Assembly: GCA_945877725.1 (NCBI GenBank)
Contig: CAMDXR010000138.1
Coordinates: forward strand, 1-7,910
Direction: 5' to 3'
Length of the DNA stretch: 7,910 nucleotides
Origin: Limnohabitans sp. Rim8
GTDB taxonomy: Bacteria > Pseudomonadota > Gammaproteobacteria > Burkholderiales > Burkholderiaceae_C
How positions within the stretch are numbered: the first letter of the stretch is position 1; every line of letters begins with the position of its first letter. The notes beneath the pieces are model-generated. The model searched no databases and had not been told where the DNA came from. It saw only the letters and a list, made by a program, of their open reading frames with translations. Both the position numbers and the translations under genes were made by a program. This document shows positions 1 to 6,482 of this stretch, one piece after another.

Positions 1-117
1 GACAAACTGATCGCTGCGCACGCCCAGTCGCTGGGTGTCACACTGGTCACCAACAATGAAGCCGATTTTCGCGGATTTGCCGGATTAACCGTCGAAAACT
101 GGGTCAACAACCACTGA
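1..117 (+). CDS. vapC: VapC-type PIN-domain toxin, C-terminal fragment
   Basis: Only the last 38 codons and the TGA stop lie in the window; the start is off the left edge. The fragment begins DKLIAAHAQSLG, continues LVTNNEADF and ends in GLTVENWVNNH. This is the usual C-terminal layout of VapC/FitB-like PIN nucleases: an Asp followed by an I/L-A-A-H-A helix, the TNN strand-turn with a nearby acidic residue and Phe, then G-L-x-V-E-N-W. Family members are Mg2+-dependent ribonucleases, many cutting initiator tRNA, held inactive by a VapB antitoxin usually encoded just upstream. The antitoxin would be outside this window, so pairing and activity cannot be judged. The next gene starts 40 nt downstream with no clear terminator between them. 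The PIN/VapC family call is secure; the RNA target is not known. Confidence 0.82.
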   Translation, partial: DKLIAAHAQSLGVTLVTNNEADFRGFAGLTVENWVNNH

Positions 118-159
118 ACAAGTAGCACCGCATCGGTCTGGGCCCCCGGATGATTGAAT

Positions 160-179
160 GGCTTTAAAGCCTGTGCACA
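160..179. repeat. Two abutting perfect palindromes at the amn start
   Basis: GGCTTTAAAGCC (160-171) and TGTGCACA (172-179) are both perfect dyads and lie directly against each other. They overlap the first possible amn ATG at 158 and lie before the second at 188. If translation starts at 188 they would be in the leader and could be an operator. If it starts at 158 they are coding. No function is demonstrated, and short palindromes also arise by chance. Confidence 0.3.
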
Positions 180-743
180 ATGGCACCATGCAAAGACCCA
201 CACACTTCATCGCCCCCGAATTGTTTGACGATGCCGATGCTGCCTTGCAGCGCGTGCTGGCCATCTATGAACAAAGCTTGAACCATTTGCGCGAAGCCAT
301 GCGCCGGTATGTGGCCGGGGAGCCGATGGTTGACAAGGTTCGCGCCTGTTACCCCTTTGTGCGCATCCATACCCACACCGCCTGGTCACCCCCCAAGAGC
401 TTGGCCACCGAAAGGCTGAGCTACGGCTTTGTGGCGTCTGCGGGACGTTACGAAACTACCCTCACGCGCCCCGATTTGTTTGCTTATTACCTGCGCCAGC
501 AGTTTGGCTTGCTGCTGGCCAATCACGGGGGGGCCCTGGAGGTGGGCACCAGCCAGTTACCGATTCCGGTTCATTTTTCATTTGCTGAAAATGACCACAT
601 CGAAGGCGAGATGAGTGCCGAGCGGCGCGCCCAAATGCGCGATATTTTTGACCTGCCCGACCTCATGGCCATGGACGATGGCATTGCCAACGGCACCTAC
701 GAGCCTGCCCCTGGACAGCCCGCACCGCTGTCACTGTTCACCG

Positions 744-748
744 CCCCC
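744..748 (+). other. Frameshift point in amn: C5 run where C6 is expected
   Basis: The upstream frame reads ACC GCC CCC then GCA TTG, which leaves the family sequence. Adding one C to the run gives ACC GCC CCC CGC ATT GAC TAT TCG, i.e. T-A-P-R-I-D-Y-S, which restores the conserved segment before the L-x-R-L-R-H-Y-T-G-T motif. The downstream frame is then open to 1695. No canonical X-XXY-YYZ slippery heptamer in the zero frame is present, so programmed frameshifting is not supported. Confidence 0.85.
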
Positions 749-1705
749 GCATTGACTATTCGCTGCAACGCCTGCGCCACTACACGGGCACCTCTCCGCA
801 CTGGTTTCAAAACTATGTGTTGTTCACCAATTACCAGTTTTACATTGACGAATTTGTCGCTTTGGGGCGTGCCGAGATGCAAAACCCGAGCAGCGAATAC
901 ATCGCTTTTGTGGAGCCCGGCAACGTGGTGACGCGCCGCGTGGGTTTGCCGCCTGAAGCTGTAGATGCCTTGGGTCAAACACCGCCCCGTCTGCCGCAAA
1001 TGCCCGGCTACCACTTGGTGCGCAAGGGCCACAGTGGCATCACCATGGTCAATATTGGCGTGGGCCCAGCCAACGCCAAGACCATCACCGACCACATTGC
1101 CGTGTTGCGGCCCCATGCTTGGTTGATGCTGGGGCATTGCGCAGGTTTGCGCACCACCCAACAGTTGGGCGACTATGTGTTGGCCCATGCCTATGTACGC
1201 GAAGACCATGTGCTGGACGAAGAATTGCCGCTGTGGGTGCCGATTCCGGCTCTGGCCGAGGTTCAGGTGGCACTGGAGCGTGCCGTGTCTGAAGTGACGG
1301 GCTGCAAAGGCGGGGAGCTCAAACGCCTGATGCGCACTGGCACTGTGGCCAGCACCGACAACCGCAACTGGGAGTTGCTGCCCACCAGCAATGTGGCCAG
1401 CACGCCACAACGGCGCTTTAGCCAAAGCCGTGCCGTGGCTTTGGACATGGAGAGCGCCACCATTGCCGCCAACGGTTTTCGCTTCCGGGTGCCGTATGGC
1501 ACGCTGCTGTGTGTGAGCGACAAACCGCTGCACGGCGAGATCAAGCTGCCCGGCATGGCCAACCAGTTTTATCGCGAGCGGGTTAACCAGCACCTCAAAA
1601 TCGGCATTCGGGCGGTGACGCTTTTACGCGATGCTGGCCCGGCGCAACTGCACAGTCGCAAGTTGCGCAGCTTTGCCGAAGTGGCCTTTCAGTAAGCGCG
1701 GCAGC

Positions 1706-2635
1706 ATGGCGCTGATTCTGGTCAATCCGCACGCGCAAGGCGGGCGCGCCGCCAAGTGCATTCCGCGCATACAAGGCTGGCTGCAAAAGCACGCGCCCAG
1801 TGTTCAATGGGCCGCCCCAAGCCAGCTGAGCGAAAGTCTGGCACTTTTGCACGCAATGCCCGAAGGCAGCCGGGTGGTGGTGGTTGGGGGCGACGGCACC
1901 CTCAACCGCTGGTTACCGGCCTTACTGGCCCGAAAACACACTTTGGCCTTGTTGCCCATGGGCAGTGGCAACGACTGCGCCCGCGCATTCGGGCTTTACG
2001 GTCAGCGCTGGGATGCTGCTTTGCAACAGGCCCTAAACAGTCACGCTGAGCCGGTCGATACCGGCCTGGCAAGCTGGACCGATTTGCAAGGCCAAACCCA
2101 CGAAACCCCTTTTTTATCCAGCCTCACGGCGGGCTTTGATTCATCGGTTGGTTTGCGTGCCCTGAACGGGCCGCGTTGGTTGAGGGGTTTGCCGCGTTAC
2201 CTGTGGGCCACAATCAAGGAGCTCACCTATTTGCGCACTTGGCACTTGAGCGTCAGCACCGAGGGGCAACCCAATTTCTCGGGGCACGCGCTGTTTGCCT
2301 CTAGCCTGAACACGCCCACCTTTGCATCGGGCATGCCCGCAGTGCCGCATGGCCGCGTCAACGATGGGCAGTTGGATGCCTTGCTGGCGGGCCCCATGGG
2401 TCGGCTGGGTGTATTAAATCTCTTGCCGCGCTTGTTGATTGGCAAGCATCTGGGCGATCCCCGCATCCAGTGCTGGCCCTACCAAACACTGCAAGTGGGC
2501 TGCACAGAAGGTGTGCCGCTTGCAGCAGACGGCGAATATTTGGGCCTGGCCACACAGCTTCGCGTGCAGTGCCAAGCGGCCCGTTTGCAAGTGGTTGGCC
2601 TGCCCAGCAAGCTTGCGGCCTCCCCCCTACAATGA
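1706..2635 (+). CDS. Diacylglycerol kinase-family (YegS-like) lipid kinase
   Basis: This 309-residue protein has the catalytic-domain motifs of the DAGK/YegS/sphingosine kinase family. They are the N-terminal strand ILVNPHAQGG (residues 4-13), the nucleotide-binding GGDGTLN (61-67), LLPMGSGNDCAR (82-93), the N-D-G-Q-L-D segment (219-224) and the C-terminal A-A-D-G-E (273-277). Members phosphorylate a lipid hydroxyl (diacylglycerol, phosphatidylglycerol or similar) with ATP and work at the inner membrane without transmembrane helices; none is seen here. Length is normal for the family. The frame is open further upstream inside amn, but the ATG at 1706 is chosen because the conserved N-terminal strand begins immediately after it. 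It starts 10 nt after the amn stop and ends 4 nt before gshB, so it is probably co-transcribed and translationally coupled. The lipid substrate cannot be told from sequence. Confidence 0.88.
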   Translation: MALILVNPHAQGGRAAKCIPRIQGWLQKHAPSVQWAAPSQLSESLALLHAMPEGSRVVVVGGDGTLNRWLPALLARKHTLALLPMGSGNDCARAFGLYGQRWDAALQQALNSHAEPVDTGLASWTDLQGQTHETPFLSSLTAGFDSSVGLRALNGPRWLRGLPRYLWATIKELTYLRTWHLSVSTEGQPNFSGHALFASSLNTPTFASGMPAVPHGRVNDGQLDALLAGPMGRLGVLNLLPRLLIGKHLGDPRIQCWPYQTLQVGCTEGVPLAADGEYLGLATQLRVQCQAARLQVVGLPSKLAASPLQ

Positions 2636-2639
2636 ACTC

Positions 2640-3581
2640 ATGAATTTCCTCTTTATTGCCGACCCCCTCGAGTCCTTCAAGATTTATAAGGACACCACTT
2701 TTTCAATGATGCGCGAAGCGCAAAAACGCGGCCACCAAGTCGTGGCCTGCGAAATGACCGATGTTCGCTGGCAACAGGGTGAAGCGGTTTCGGCCCAAGT
2801 GCGCCAGATTCACCTGACCGGCGAACAGGCGCCCTGGTTCACCGAAACCGCTACGCAACGTGCATCGCTCAAAGACTTTGACGCCGTGGTCATGCGCAAA
2901 GACCCCCCCTTTGACAGCGAATATTTCTACGCTACCCATTTGCTGGGCCAAGCTGAGCGGGAGGGGGCCAAAGTCTTCAACAGCCCCGCTGCTTTGCGCG
3001 ACCACCCCGAAAAACTCGCCATCATGGCGTTCCCCCAGTTCATTGCGCCCACCTTGGTCACGCGCAGCGAGGCCGATATTCGGGCATTTCATGCCACGCA
3101 CGGCGACATCATCCTGAAGCCGCTCGATGGCATGGGCGGCACGGGCATTTTCAAGGTCGGTGCCGACGGCCTGAACCTCGGGGCCATCATTGAAACCCTG
3201 AACCAGGGTGGCCAACAAACCGTGATGGTGCAAAAGTTTTTGCCAGGCATTGCGCAAGGTGACAAGCGTGTGCTGCTGATTGGCGGCAAGCCTGTGCCGT
3301 TTTGCCTGGCCCGAATCCCGCAAGGAGGAGAGGTGCGCGGCAACCTGGCGGCAGGTGGCAAGGGGGTGGCCCAAGCCTTGTCGGCACGCGACCGCGAAAT
3401 TGCCGAAGCGCTGGGGCCGGTTTTAGCCGCTCGCGGACTGATGTTGGTGGGCCTGGACATCATTGGCGACAGCCTGACCGAGATCAACGTCACCAGTCCC
3501 ACCTGCTTTCAAGAAATCACCGACCAGATGGGCTGCGATGTAGCCGCACTGTTCATTGACGCGATCGAAGCAGCGCTTTAA
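2640..3581 (+). CDS. gshB: Glutathione synthetase (ATP-grasp)
   Basis: This gene encodes the second step of glutathione synthesis: gamma-glutamylcysteine + glycine + ATP gives glutathione + ADP + phosphate, in the cytoplasm. The 313 residues match the usual length (E. coli GshB is 316, from memory). The N-terminal domain opens MNFLFIADPLESFKIYKDTT and has the R-K-D-P-P-F-D segment (86-92). The ATP-grasp domain has ILKPLDGMGGTGIF (158-171) with the glycine-rich loop, R-G-N-L-A-A-G-G (233-240), and the Mg-binding E281-I-N283-V-T-S-P near the end. The ATG at 2640 fits this N-terminus; the preceding gene's TGA ends only 4 nt before it, so translation is probably coupled. Burkholderiales more often place gshB beside gshA or PTS genes (recollection), so following amn and a lipid kinase is a notable arrangement. 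No residue loss is seen. Confidence 0.96.
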   Translation: MNFLFIADPLESFKIYKDTTFSMMREAQKRGHQVVACEMTDVRWQQGEAVSAQVRQIHLTGEQAPWFTETATQRASLKDFDAVVMRKDPPFDSEYFYATHLLGQAEREGAKVFNSPAALRDHPEKLAIMAFPQFIAPTLVTRSEADIRAFHATHGDIILKPLDGMGGTGIFKVGADGLNLGAIIETLNQGGQQTVMVQKFLPGIAQGDKRVLLIGGKPVPFCLARIPQGGEVRGNLAAGGKGVAQALSARDREIAEALGPVLAARGLMLVGLDIIGDSLTEINVTSPTCFQEITDQMGCDVAALFIDAIEAAL

Positions 3582-3610
3582 ATTTTTTCAAGGCCATCCC
3601 CGGCTTCATT

Positions 3611-3674
3611 TGTCATACCCGACGCTCTGTCATACCCGCCCCATCTGTCATACCCGACGCATCTGTCATACCCG
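3611..3674 (+). repeat. Four tandem left-end units (about 18 bp), TGTCATACCCG core
   Basis: The 11-mer TGTCATACCCG occurs at 3611-3621, 3628-3638, 3646-3656 and 3664-3674, at intervals of 17, 18 and 18 bp. The third full unit reads TGTCATACCCGACGCATC; the others vary only in the last seven bases. The fourth core is also the left end of the structured element at 3664-3735. The three extra units therefore look like outward duplications of that element's left terminus. Such an array could vary in copy number between strains. Confidence 0.9.
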
Positions 3675-3735
3675 GCTACGACCGGGTATCCATCACCGCC
3701 GAAGGCATGGACCCCCGATCAGGTCGGGGGTGACA
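3664..3735. repeat. 72-nt imperfect-palindromic element able to fold as a four-way junction
   Basis: The element can be drawn as four paired arms with no unpaired base at the junction. The outer stem is TGTC (3664-3667) with GACA (3732-3735). Arm 1 is ATACCCGG/CCGGGTAT (3668-3675/3682-3689), loop CTACGA. Arm 2 is CCAT/ATGG (3690-3693/3707-3710), with a CACC bulge and an inner GCC-GAA-GGC hairpin. Arm 3 is ACCCCCGA/TCGGGGGT (3711-3718/3724-3731), loop TCAGG. All pairings are read directly from the sequence. Proteobacterial genomes hold many intergenic palindromic repeats (REP/BIME-like, and elements starting GTCAT-CCCG), and this is probably one of them. Its role, if any, in mRNA 3' ends or as a mobile unit is inference. 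Confidence 0.75.
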
Positions 3736-3756
3736 GGAATCAGGTCGGGGGTGACA
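3718..3756 (+). repeat. Direct repeat of the element's right end (18 bp, two copies)
   Basis: ATCAGGTCGGGGGTGACA occurs at 3718-3735 and again, identically, at 3739-3756, with GGA between. The first copy is the 3' part of arm 3 plus the outer stem of the 72-nt element. The second is an outward duplication of that terminus. Both ends of the element are therefore expanded by units of about 18 bp. The right end read in reverse complement (TGTCACCCCCGA) also resembles the left unit (TGTCATACCCGA), matching at 10 of 12 positions. Confidence 0.88.
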
Positions 3757-3828
3757 AGATCAAGGCGGCCCATTTTTATGGGTTGATCGGACCTCTAAAG
3801 TACATTTCCAACCCCCTTGAAGCGCCTT

Positions 3829-4977
3829 TTACTCCTTGCGGCGAAACAGATTCACGAGCACGGGTAACAAGGTGGACGCGAGCGCAAACATCAGCACACC
3901 AAATGTGTTGCCACCCGCCATAATTTGACCGGCCAAGCCAGGACCGGCCATCGAGCTGAACGCAAACACTGCGGGCACCAGCATCACGGCACGGCCACTC
4001 GGGTCGCTGCGGGCGATGCCTGCTGCATGAAACACGCAACCGCAGGTGAAGGCAAATTCCCACACCCAGGCGCCCATGGCAAAGCCGACAAAACCACTGG
4101 CACTGCCCAGCAGCAACAAGCCCACCCCCACTGCGCCCAACACCCACCAGGCGGCACGCCCCGGTGCCACGCGCTCACCCACGGCGGCCACAAAGAAAGC
4201 AGCCACCCCGCCCAACAACTTGAGCACCGCAAAAACAGTGCCCATTTCGGCTGGGGAGATTTTCAGGCCCGAGCCAATGCGCTCCAAAAATGCCCACAGG
4301 CCGATATTGCCGACCAAGAAAACAAAGAACACGGCCAAAGCCTTCCAAGCGGCCAGCGGCAAATAAGCCCCCGAGGCCGTCGCTTGATTGGCGTTGTCTT
4401 GTGCAGCGCTCGCCCCATGAGGCACCCAAAAAGCCGACAGGCCCAAAATGGCCACCACGCCCGCCAGTGCCAGCGCCGCACCGGGGTATTTAAAGTAAGC
4501 AATCACCAAGGGGGGCAAGGCAAACAGCACCGCCGCCGTGACCGACAGCTCAACCCCTTGCCGGATACCAAAGGCCCGCACTTTGTCGGGCAGGTCCGAC
4601 AAAATGCGCATGCCCAAACAGGTCATGGTGGAGGCAAAAAAGCCGATCAAGGCCCAAATGACAAACAGCAATTGCACATTGACGACCTGCGAGCTCAAGG
4701 CAAAGGACACTGCAGTGCCCAAGGCGCTGATCACGGTGAGCAAGCGCCAATTGAGCCGGTTCATCCAGAAAGGGGCCCCCAGCGTGCCCACCAAATAACC
4801 GGCAAAGCAAGTGGAGCCAAGCAAGCCGGTGGTCTGGGCATCGAGGCCGAACGAATCGGCCAAGCTGCCCAGCATGACGGGCAGCACATTGAACGGCAGC
4901 CCCCCGATGGTAGAGGCCAGACTGGCCGACAAAATAAAGGCCATCATGGTTTGGTTTTGTAGCCGGGTAGTCATCAT
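3829..4977 (-). CDS. Major facilitator superfamily transporter
   Basis: This 382-residue, strongly hydrophobic inner-membrane protein has about twelve predicted helices, the usual MFS size. The two halves are separated by a hydrophilic cytoplasmic loop (about residues 184-206, rich in H, S, Q, D, N). The loop after helix 2 (G-A-P-F-W-M-N-R-L-N-W-R, 67-78) is a diverged MFS motif A. The ATG at 4977 is chosen because AGGGA lies 6 nt upstream of it. The frame is open to a TTG at 5004 without such a site, and a second ATG follows directly at 4974. It is the third gene of the P450 - DUF1254/DUF1214 - MFS set and lies 78 nt after the second, where a promoter-like sequence may let it be transcribed alone. 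Substrate and direction (uptake or efflux) are unknown; context suggests the P450 substrate or product. Confidence 0.88.
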   Translation of the reverse strand: MMTTRLQNQTMMAFILSASLASTIGGLPFNVLPVMLGSLADSFGLDAQTTGLLGSTCFAGYLVGTLGAPFWMNRLNWRLLTVISALGTAVSFALSSQVVNVQLLFVIWALIGFFASTMTCLGMRILSDLPDKVRAFGIRQGVELSVTAAVLFALPPLVIAYFKYPGAALALAGVVAILGLSAFWVPHGASAAQDNANQATASGAYLPLAAWKALAVFFVFLVGNIGLWAFLERIGSGLKISPAEMGTVFAVLKLLGGVAAFFVAAVGERVAPGRAAWWVLGAVGVGLLLLGSASGFVGFAMGAWVWEFAFTCGCVFHAAGIARSDPSGRAVMLVPAVFAFSSMAGPGLAGQIMAGGNTFGVLMFALASTLLPVLVNLFRRKE

Positions 4978-4983
4978 GTTTTG

Positions 4984-4988
4984 TCCCT
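4984..4988 (-). promoter_or_regulatory. Ribosome binding site for the MFS gene
   Basis: On the minus strand AGGGA is followed by six bases and then ATG at 4977. This is a good Shine-Dalgarno match at ideal spacing and decides the start over the in-frame TTG at 5004. Confidence 0.7.
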
Positions 4989-5022
4989 GTTTATTGAAAT
5001 TCAACTGGTCACTGCTGCTGTC

Positions 5023-5060
5023 AATGAAGTGGTTTTTATTTTGTAAATGACCGCTTCAAT
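5023..5060. promoter_or_regulatory. Imperfect inverted repeat around the MFS promoter candidate
   Basis: The plus strand reads AATGAAGTGGT (5023-5033), 16 bases, then ACCGCTTCAAT (5050-5060). The 11-bp arms pair with one mismatch and one G-T position. The dyad brackets the candidate -10 at 5038-5043 and sits just inside the candidate -35. It could be an operator for a dimeric regulator or a leader hairpin. No regulator gene is in the window, and the right arm overlaps the end of the DUF1254/DUF1214 gene. Confidence 0.35.
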
Positions 5061-5067
5061 TTGTCAA
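5038..5067 (-). promoter_or_regulatory. Candidate sigma70 promoter for the MFS gene
   Basis: On the minus strand a perfect TTGACA (5067-5062) is followed by an 18-bp spacer and CAAAAT (5043-5038, four of six matches to TATAAT). Initiation would fall near 5031, giving a leader of about 50 nt. The -35 overlaps the last codons of the upstream gene. The weak -10 and long spacer keep confidence low. Confidence 0.35.
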
Positions 5068-6480
5068 CTCAAGAGGGGGGAGCAGATACCGAACGTCCAG
5101 AATGGCGCGATCGGGTTCATACATTCGCACAATCAAAGAAAACGGCGCATCGCTGACGGGCAACCAGTTGGCACTGCCCCGAGGCGGCGGCTGGCTGGAC
5201 ACATCAATCACCAAAGAGCCGTCAGGTTCACGCAACAACCCAGGTGTTCGATCACCAATGGCAAACCTTCTGGCGCTGTTGGGTATCAATGAAAAAGTGC
5301 GCAGGTCATAGGCCGAGATGGACCAAAACGCGCCCACGGGTGGCAGTGTGCCGGGCGCGAATCGAATGCGGTAGCGATTATTTCCGGTCATTAGCTGCCC
5401 ACGCTCATCTACCGTGCGAGCGGCATAAACCGTTTCTTCCGGGCGATTGGCATACCCCCCGGCGGCCACTGAGGCGCGCATGAGGTAGTTCTCGCCATAG
5501 TCGGCCAAGCCCAACGGAAATATCCAACCATTGCGCACGTCGGGCAAAGGCTGCTGTGAGCTGGCCCGCAACAGGGCTTGCGCTTCGGCAATCGCCGCCT
5601 CCAACCCGCGCCGGGTGGCTGCGTCCAGCGCGTCGGCCTTGAACTTTGAATTAGGCCCCAACCCAATTTGGTCAAACATGCGCACCAAGGCTTCTTCACC
5701 GGGGCGCGGTGCGTTGTCTTGCAGCCAGCGATTGAGCCACTCGAAGTAGACCAAGCGGCCCAAAGGTTCGGCTTTGGCGGCCTCGGCGGGTACAGGTTGC
5801 GGTTTGCTTGGCCCCCCTAGCACGGCAGGCCCGGCTTGCCAAGCAGACAACGGGGCCGAGTTGAACTTTTGTAACAGTGCGCGGGCGGCCGGTAAATCGG
5901 GCTCGCCCGTCACCGCCAGTCGGCCCAAAATCCAGACTTTTTGGGTCGCCATGTTGATTGGCTTGACCCCGGCGGGCAAAGAGCCCTGCCACTTCGGCCC
6001 CACCAGGGCGAACGCCTGTGCGTGCGTGCCGGTGGTGCGGCGCCCCAGGTGCGTGACTTCATTGAAAAAATCTGTCACCGCCAGGGTGTAATAACGCCCG
6101 GCGGTATCGGGCACCTGCACCACCACGGGTTCTTTGGACAGGTCAAACCAGCCGCTCAAATACAAGGTGTCGCTGTTGGGCGCGCGCAGCTCTCCGGCAG
6201 TCTCTGGCGTGATCAGGTTCTGGTTATAAAAGAACTGGTTTACGGGGGCCAAAACCGCTTGCACAGGTGCCACGCGATGGGTTTCGTTGTGCATCTGGCG
6301 CGATAAGTCCACGATCGGGAAACCCCAAAGGTAGGCCAGCGTGCCGATGTGCAGGGCCTGCTTTTCTTTGATCAACTCCACATTTTTTTGCCGCGCATCG
6401 ACCGGCGCTTGGGCATGACCCAGTGCGGTCCATGCCAAGCACAGCGCCAAGATACATTGAAAGTAGGCGCGACCTTGCAT
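5056..6480 (-). CDS. Exported DUF1254/DUF1214 protein
   Basis: This 474-residue protein has a clear Sec signal peptide: M-Q-G-R start, hydrophobic core about residues 8-20, and A-Q-A before a likely cut after residue 25, so the mature protein is probably periplasmic. The DUF1254 domain follows, with L-R-A-P-N-S-D-T-L-Y (98-107), W-F-D-L-S-K-E-P-V-V (111-120), R-Y-Y (129-131) and R-R-T-T-G-T (147-152). The C-terminal DUF1214 domain shows N-G-W-I-F-P-L-G (317-324), Y-L-M-R-A (332-336), G-G-Y-A-N (341-345), LPPVGAFWSISAYD (379-392), D-G-S-L (420-423) and S-A-N-W-L-P (436-441). The biochemical function of the family is not established. The ATG at 6480 gives the signal peptide directly and lies 2 nt after the P450 stop (TGA-GC-ATG), implying translational coupling. 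A longer frame to 6546 would overlap the P450 and bury the signal peptide. Context suggests a role on the P450 substrate or product outside the cytoplasm. Confidence 0.92.
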   Translation of the reverse strand: MQGRAYFQCILALCLAWTALGHAQAPVDARQKNVELIKEKQALHIGTLAYLWGFPIVDLSRQMHNETHRVAPVQAVLAPVNQFFYNQNLITPETAGELRAPNSDTLYLSGWFDLSKEPVVVQVPDTAGRYYTLAVTDFFNEVTHLGRRTTGTHAQAFALVGPKWQGSLPAGVKPINMATQKVWILGRLAVTGEPDLPAARALLQKFNSAPLSAWQAGPAVLGGPSKPQPVPAEAAKAEPLGRLVYFEWLNRWLQDNAPRPGEEALVRMFDQIGLGPNSKFKADALDAATRRGLEAAIAEAQALLRASSQQPLPDVRNGWIFPLGLADYGENYLMRASVAAGGYANRPEETVYAARTVDERGQLMTGNNRYRIRFAPGTLPPVGAFWSISAYDLRTFSLIPNSARRFAIGDRTPGLLREPDGSLVIDVSSQPPPRGSANWLPVSDAPFSLIVRMYEPDRAILDVRYLLPPLELTN

Positions 6481-6482
6481 GC

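Larger units (their letters stand above)
158..1695 (+). pseudogene. amn: AMP nucleosidase, split by a single-base frameshift
   Basis: AMP nucleosidase hydrolyses AMP to adenine and ribose 5-phosphate in the cytoplasm, controlling AMP pools and purine salvage. The first frame (from 158) gives the AMN N-terminal domain, with YEQSLNHLREAM, PPKS and TLTRPDLFAYYL segments matching what I recall of E. coli Amn. At about codon 197 the frame must change; then R-I-D-Y-S-L-Q-R-L-R-H-Y-T-G-T and VLFTNYQFYIDEFV continue in another frame to the stop at 1695. The second part is the phosphorylase-superfamily catalytic domain: NIGVGPANAKT, LMLGHCAGLR, TGTV-STDNRNWEL, ALDMESATIAA (about residues 428-438) and VSDKPLHGEIKLPG. 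Repaired length is 512 residues from 158, or 502 from the alternative ATG at 188; E. coli has 484. A GGA lies 7 nt before 158, which mildly favours that start. Apart from the one indel the protein looks intact, so a sequencing error or very recent mutation is likely. Confidence 0.9.
3582..3828. other. Convergent intergenic spacer with structured repeats, no gene
   Basis: This spacer separates the 3' ends of gshB (+) and the MFS gene (-). No credible coding region is seen. An open plus-strand stretch with a repeated C-H-T-R peptide is produced by the 18-nt tandem repeats. Its contents are a T-rich tail after gshB (T6 at 3583-3588), the repeat cluster 3611-3756, and a small A/T-loop hairpin CCCAT-TTTT-ATGGG at 3769-3782. 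The last is too weak to call a terminator. A degenerate copy of the 18-bp left unit may lie at about 3593-3610. Because of its position the repeat cluster could help stop transcription from both sides. Confidence 0.75.

Noticed and set aside
744..748. Programmed frameshifting in amn
   Set aside because: There is no canonical zero-frame slippery heptamer, and AMP nucleosidase is not known to me as a recoded gene. A simple indel explains the data.
697..1593. Long minus-strand open frame opposite amn (about 298 codons)
   Set aside because: The opposite strand encodes conserved AMP nucleosidase motifs throughout. The antisense product is H/Q/A-rich and unlike any family I know.
3568..3588. Intrinsic terminator at the end of gshB (AAGC-AGC-GCTT then T6)
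   Set aside because: The stem is only 4-5 bp with a 3-nt loop, is separated from the T run by TAAA and overlaps the stop codon. It is too weak to call.
3611..3674. CRISPR array from regularly spaced repeats
   Set aside because: The 17-18 bp units are nearly contiguous with only 6-7 variable bases between cores. There are no spacers of CRISPR length and no cas genes.
3664..3735. Cloverleaf of tRNA-like size (72 nt)
   Set aside because: The outer stem is only 4 bp, there is no CCA end, no T-loop or D-loop consensus and no 7-nt anticodon loop, so it is not a tRNA gene.
3556..3786. Short plus-strand frame in the spacer with a repeated C-H-T-R peptide
   Set aside because: The peptide repeat comes from DNA units of 18 bp, a multiple of three. 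The frame begins inside gshB and has no ribosome binding site.
3925..4962. Long open frame on the plus strand opposite the MFS gene (about 345 codons)
   Set aside because: It is antisense to a clear membrane protein, and its product is an unstructured H/Q/G/K-rich sequence with no recognisable domain. It is a by-product of codon bias.
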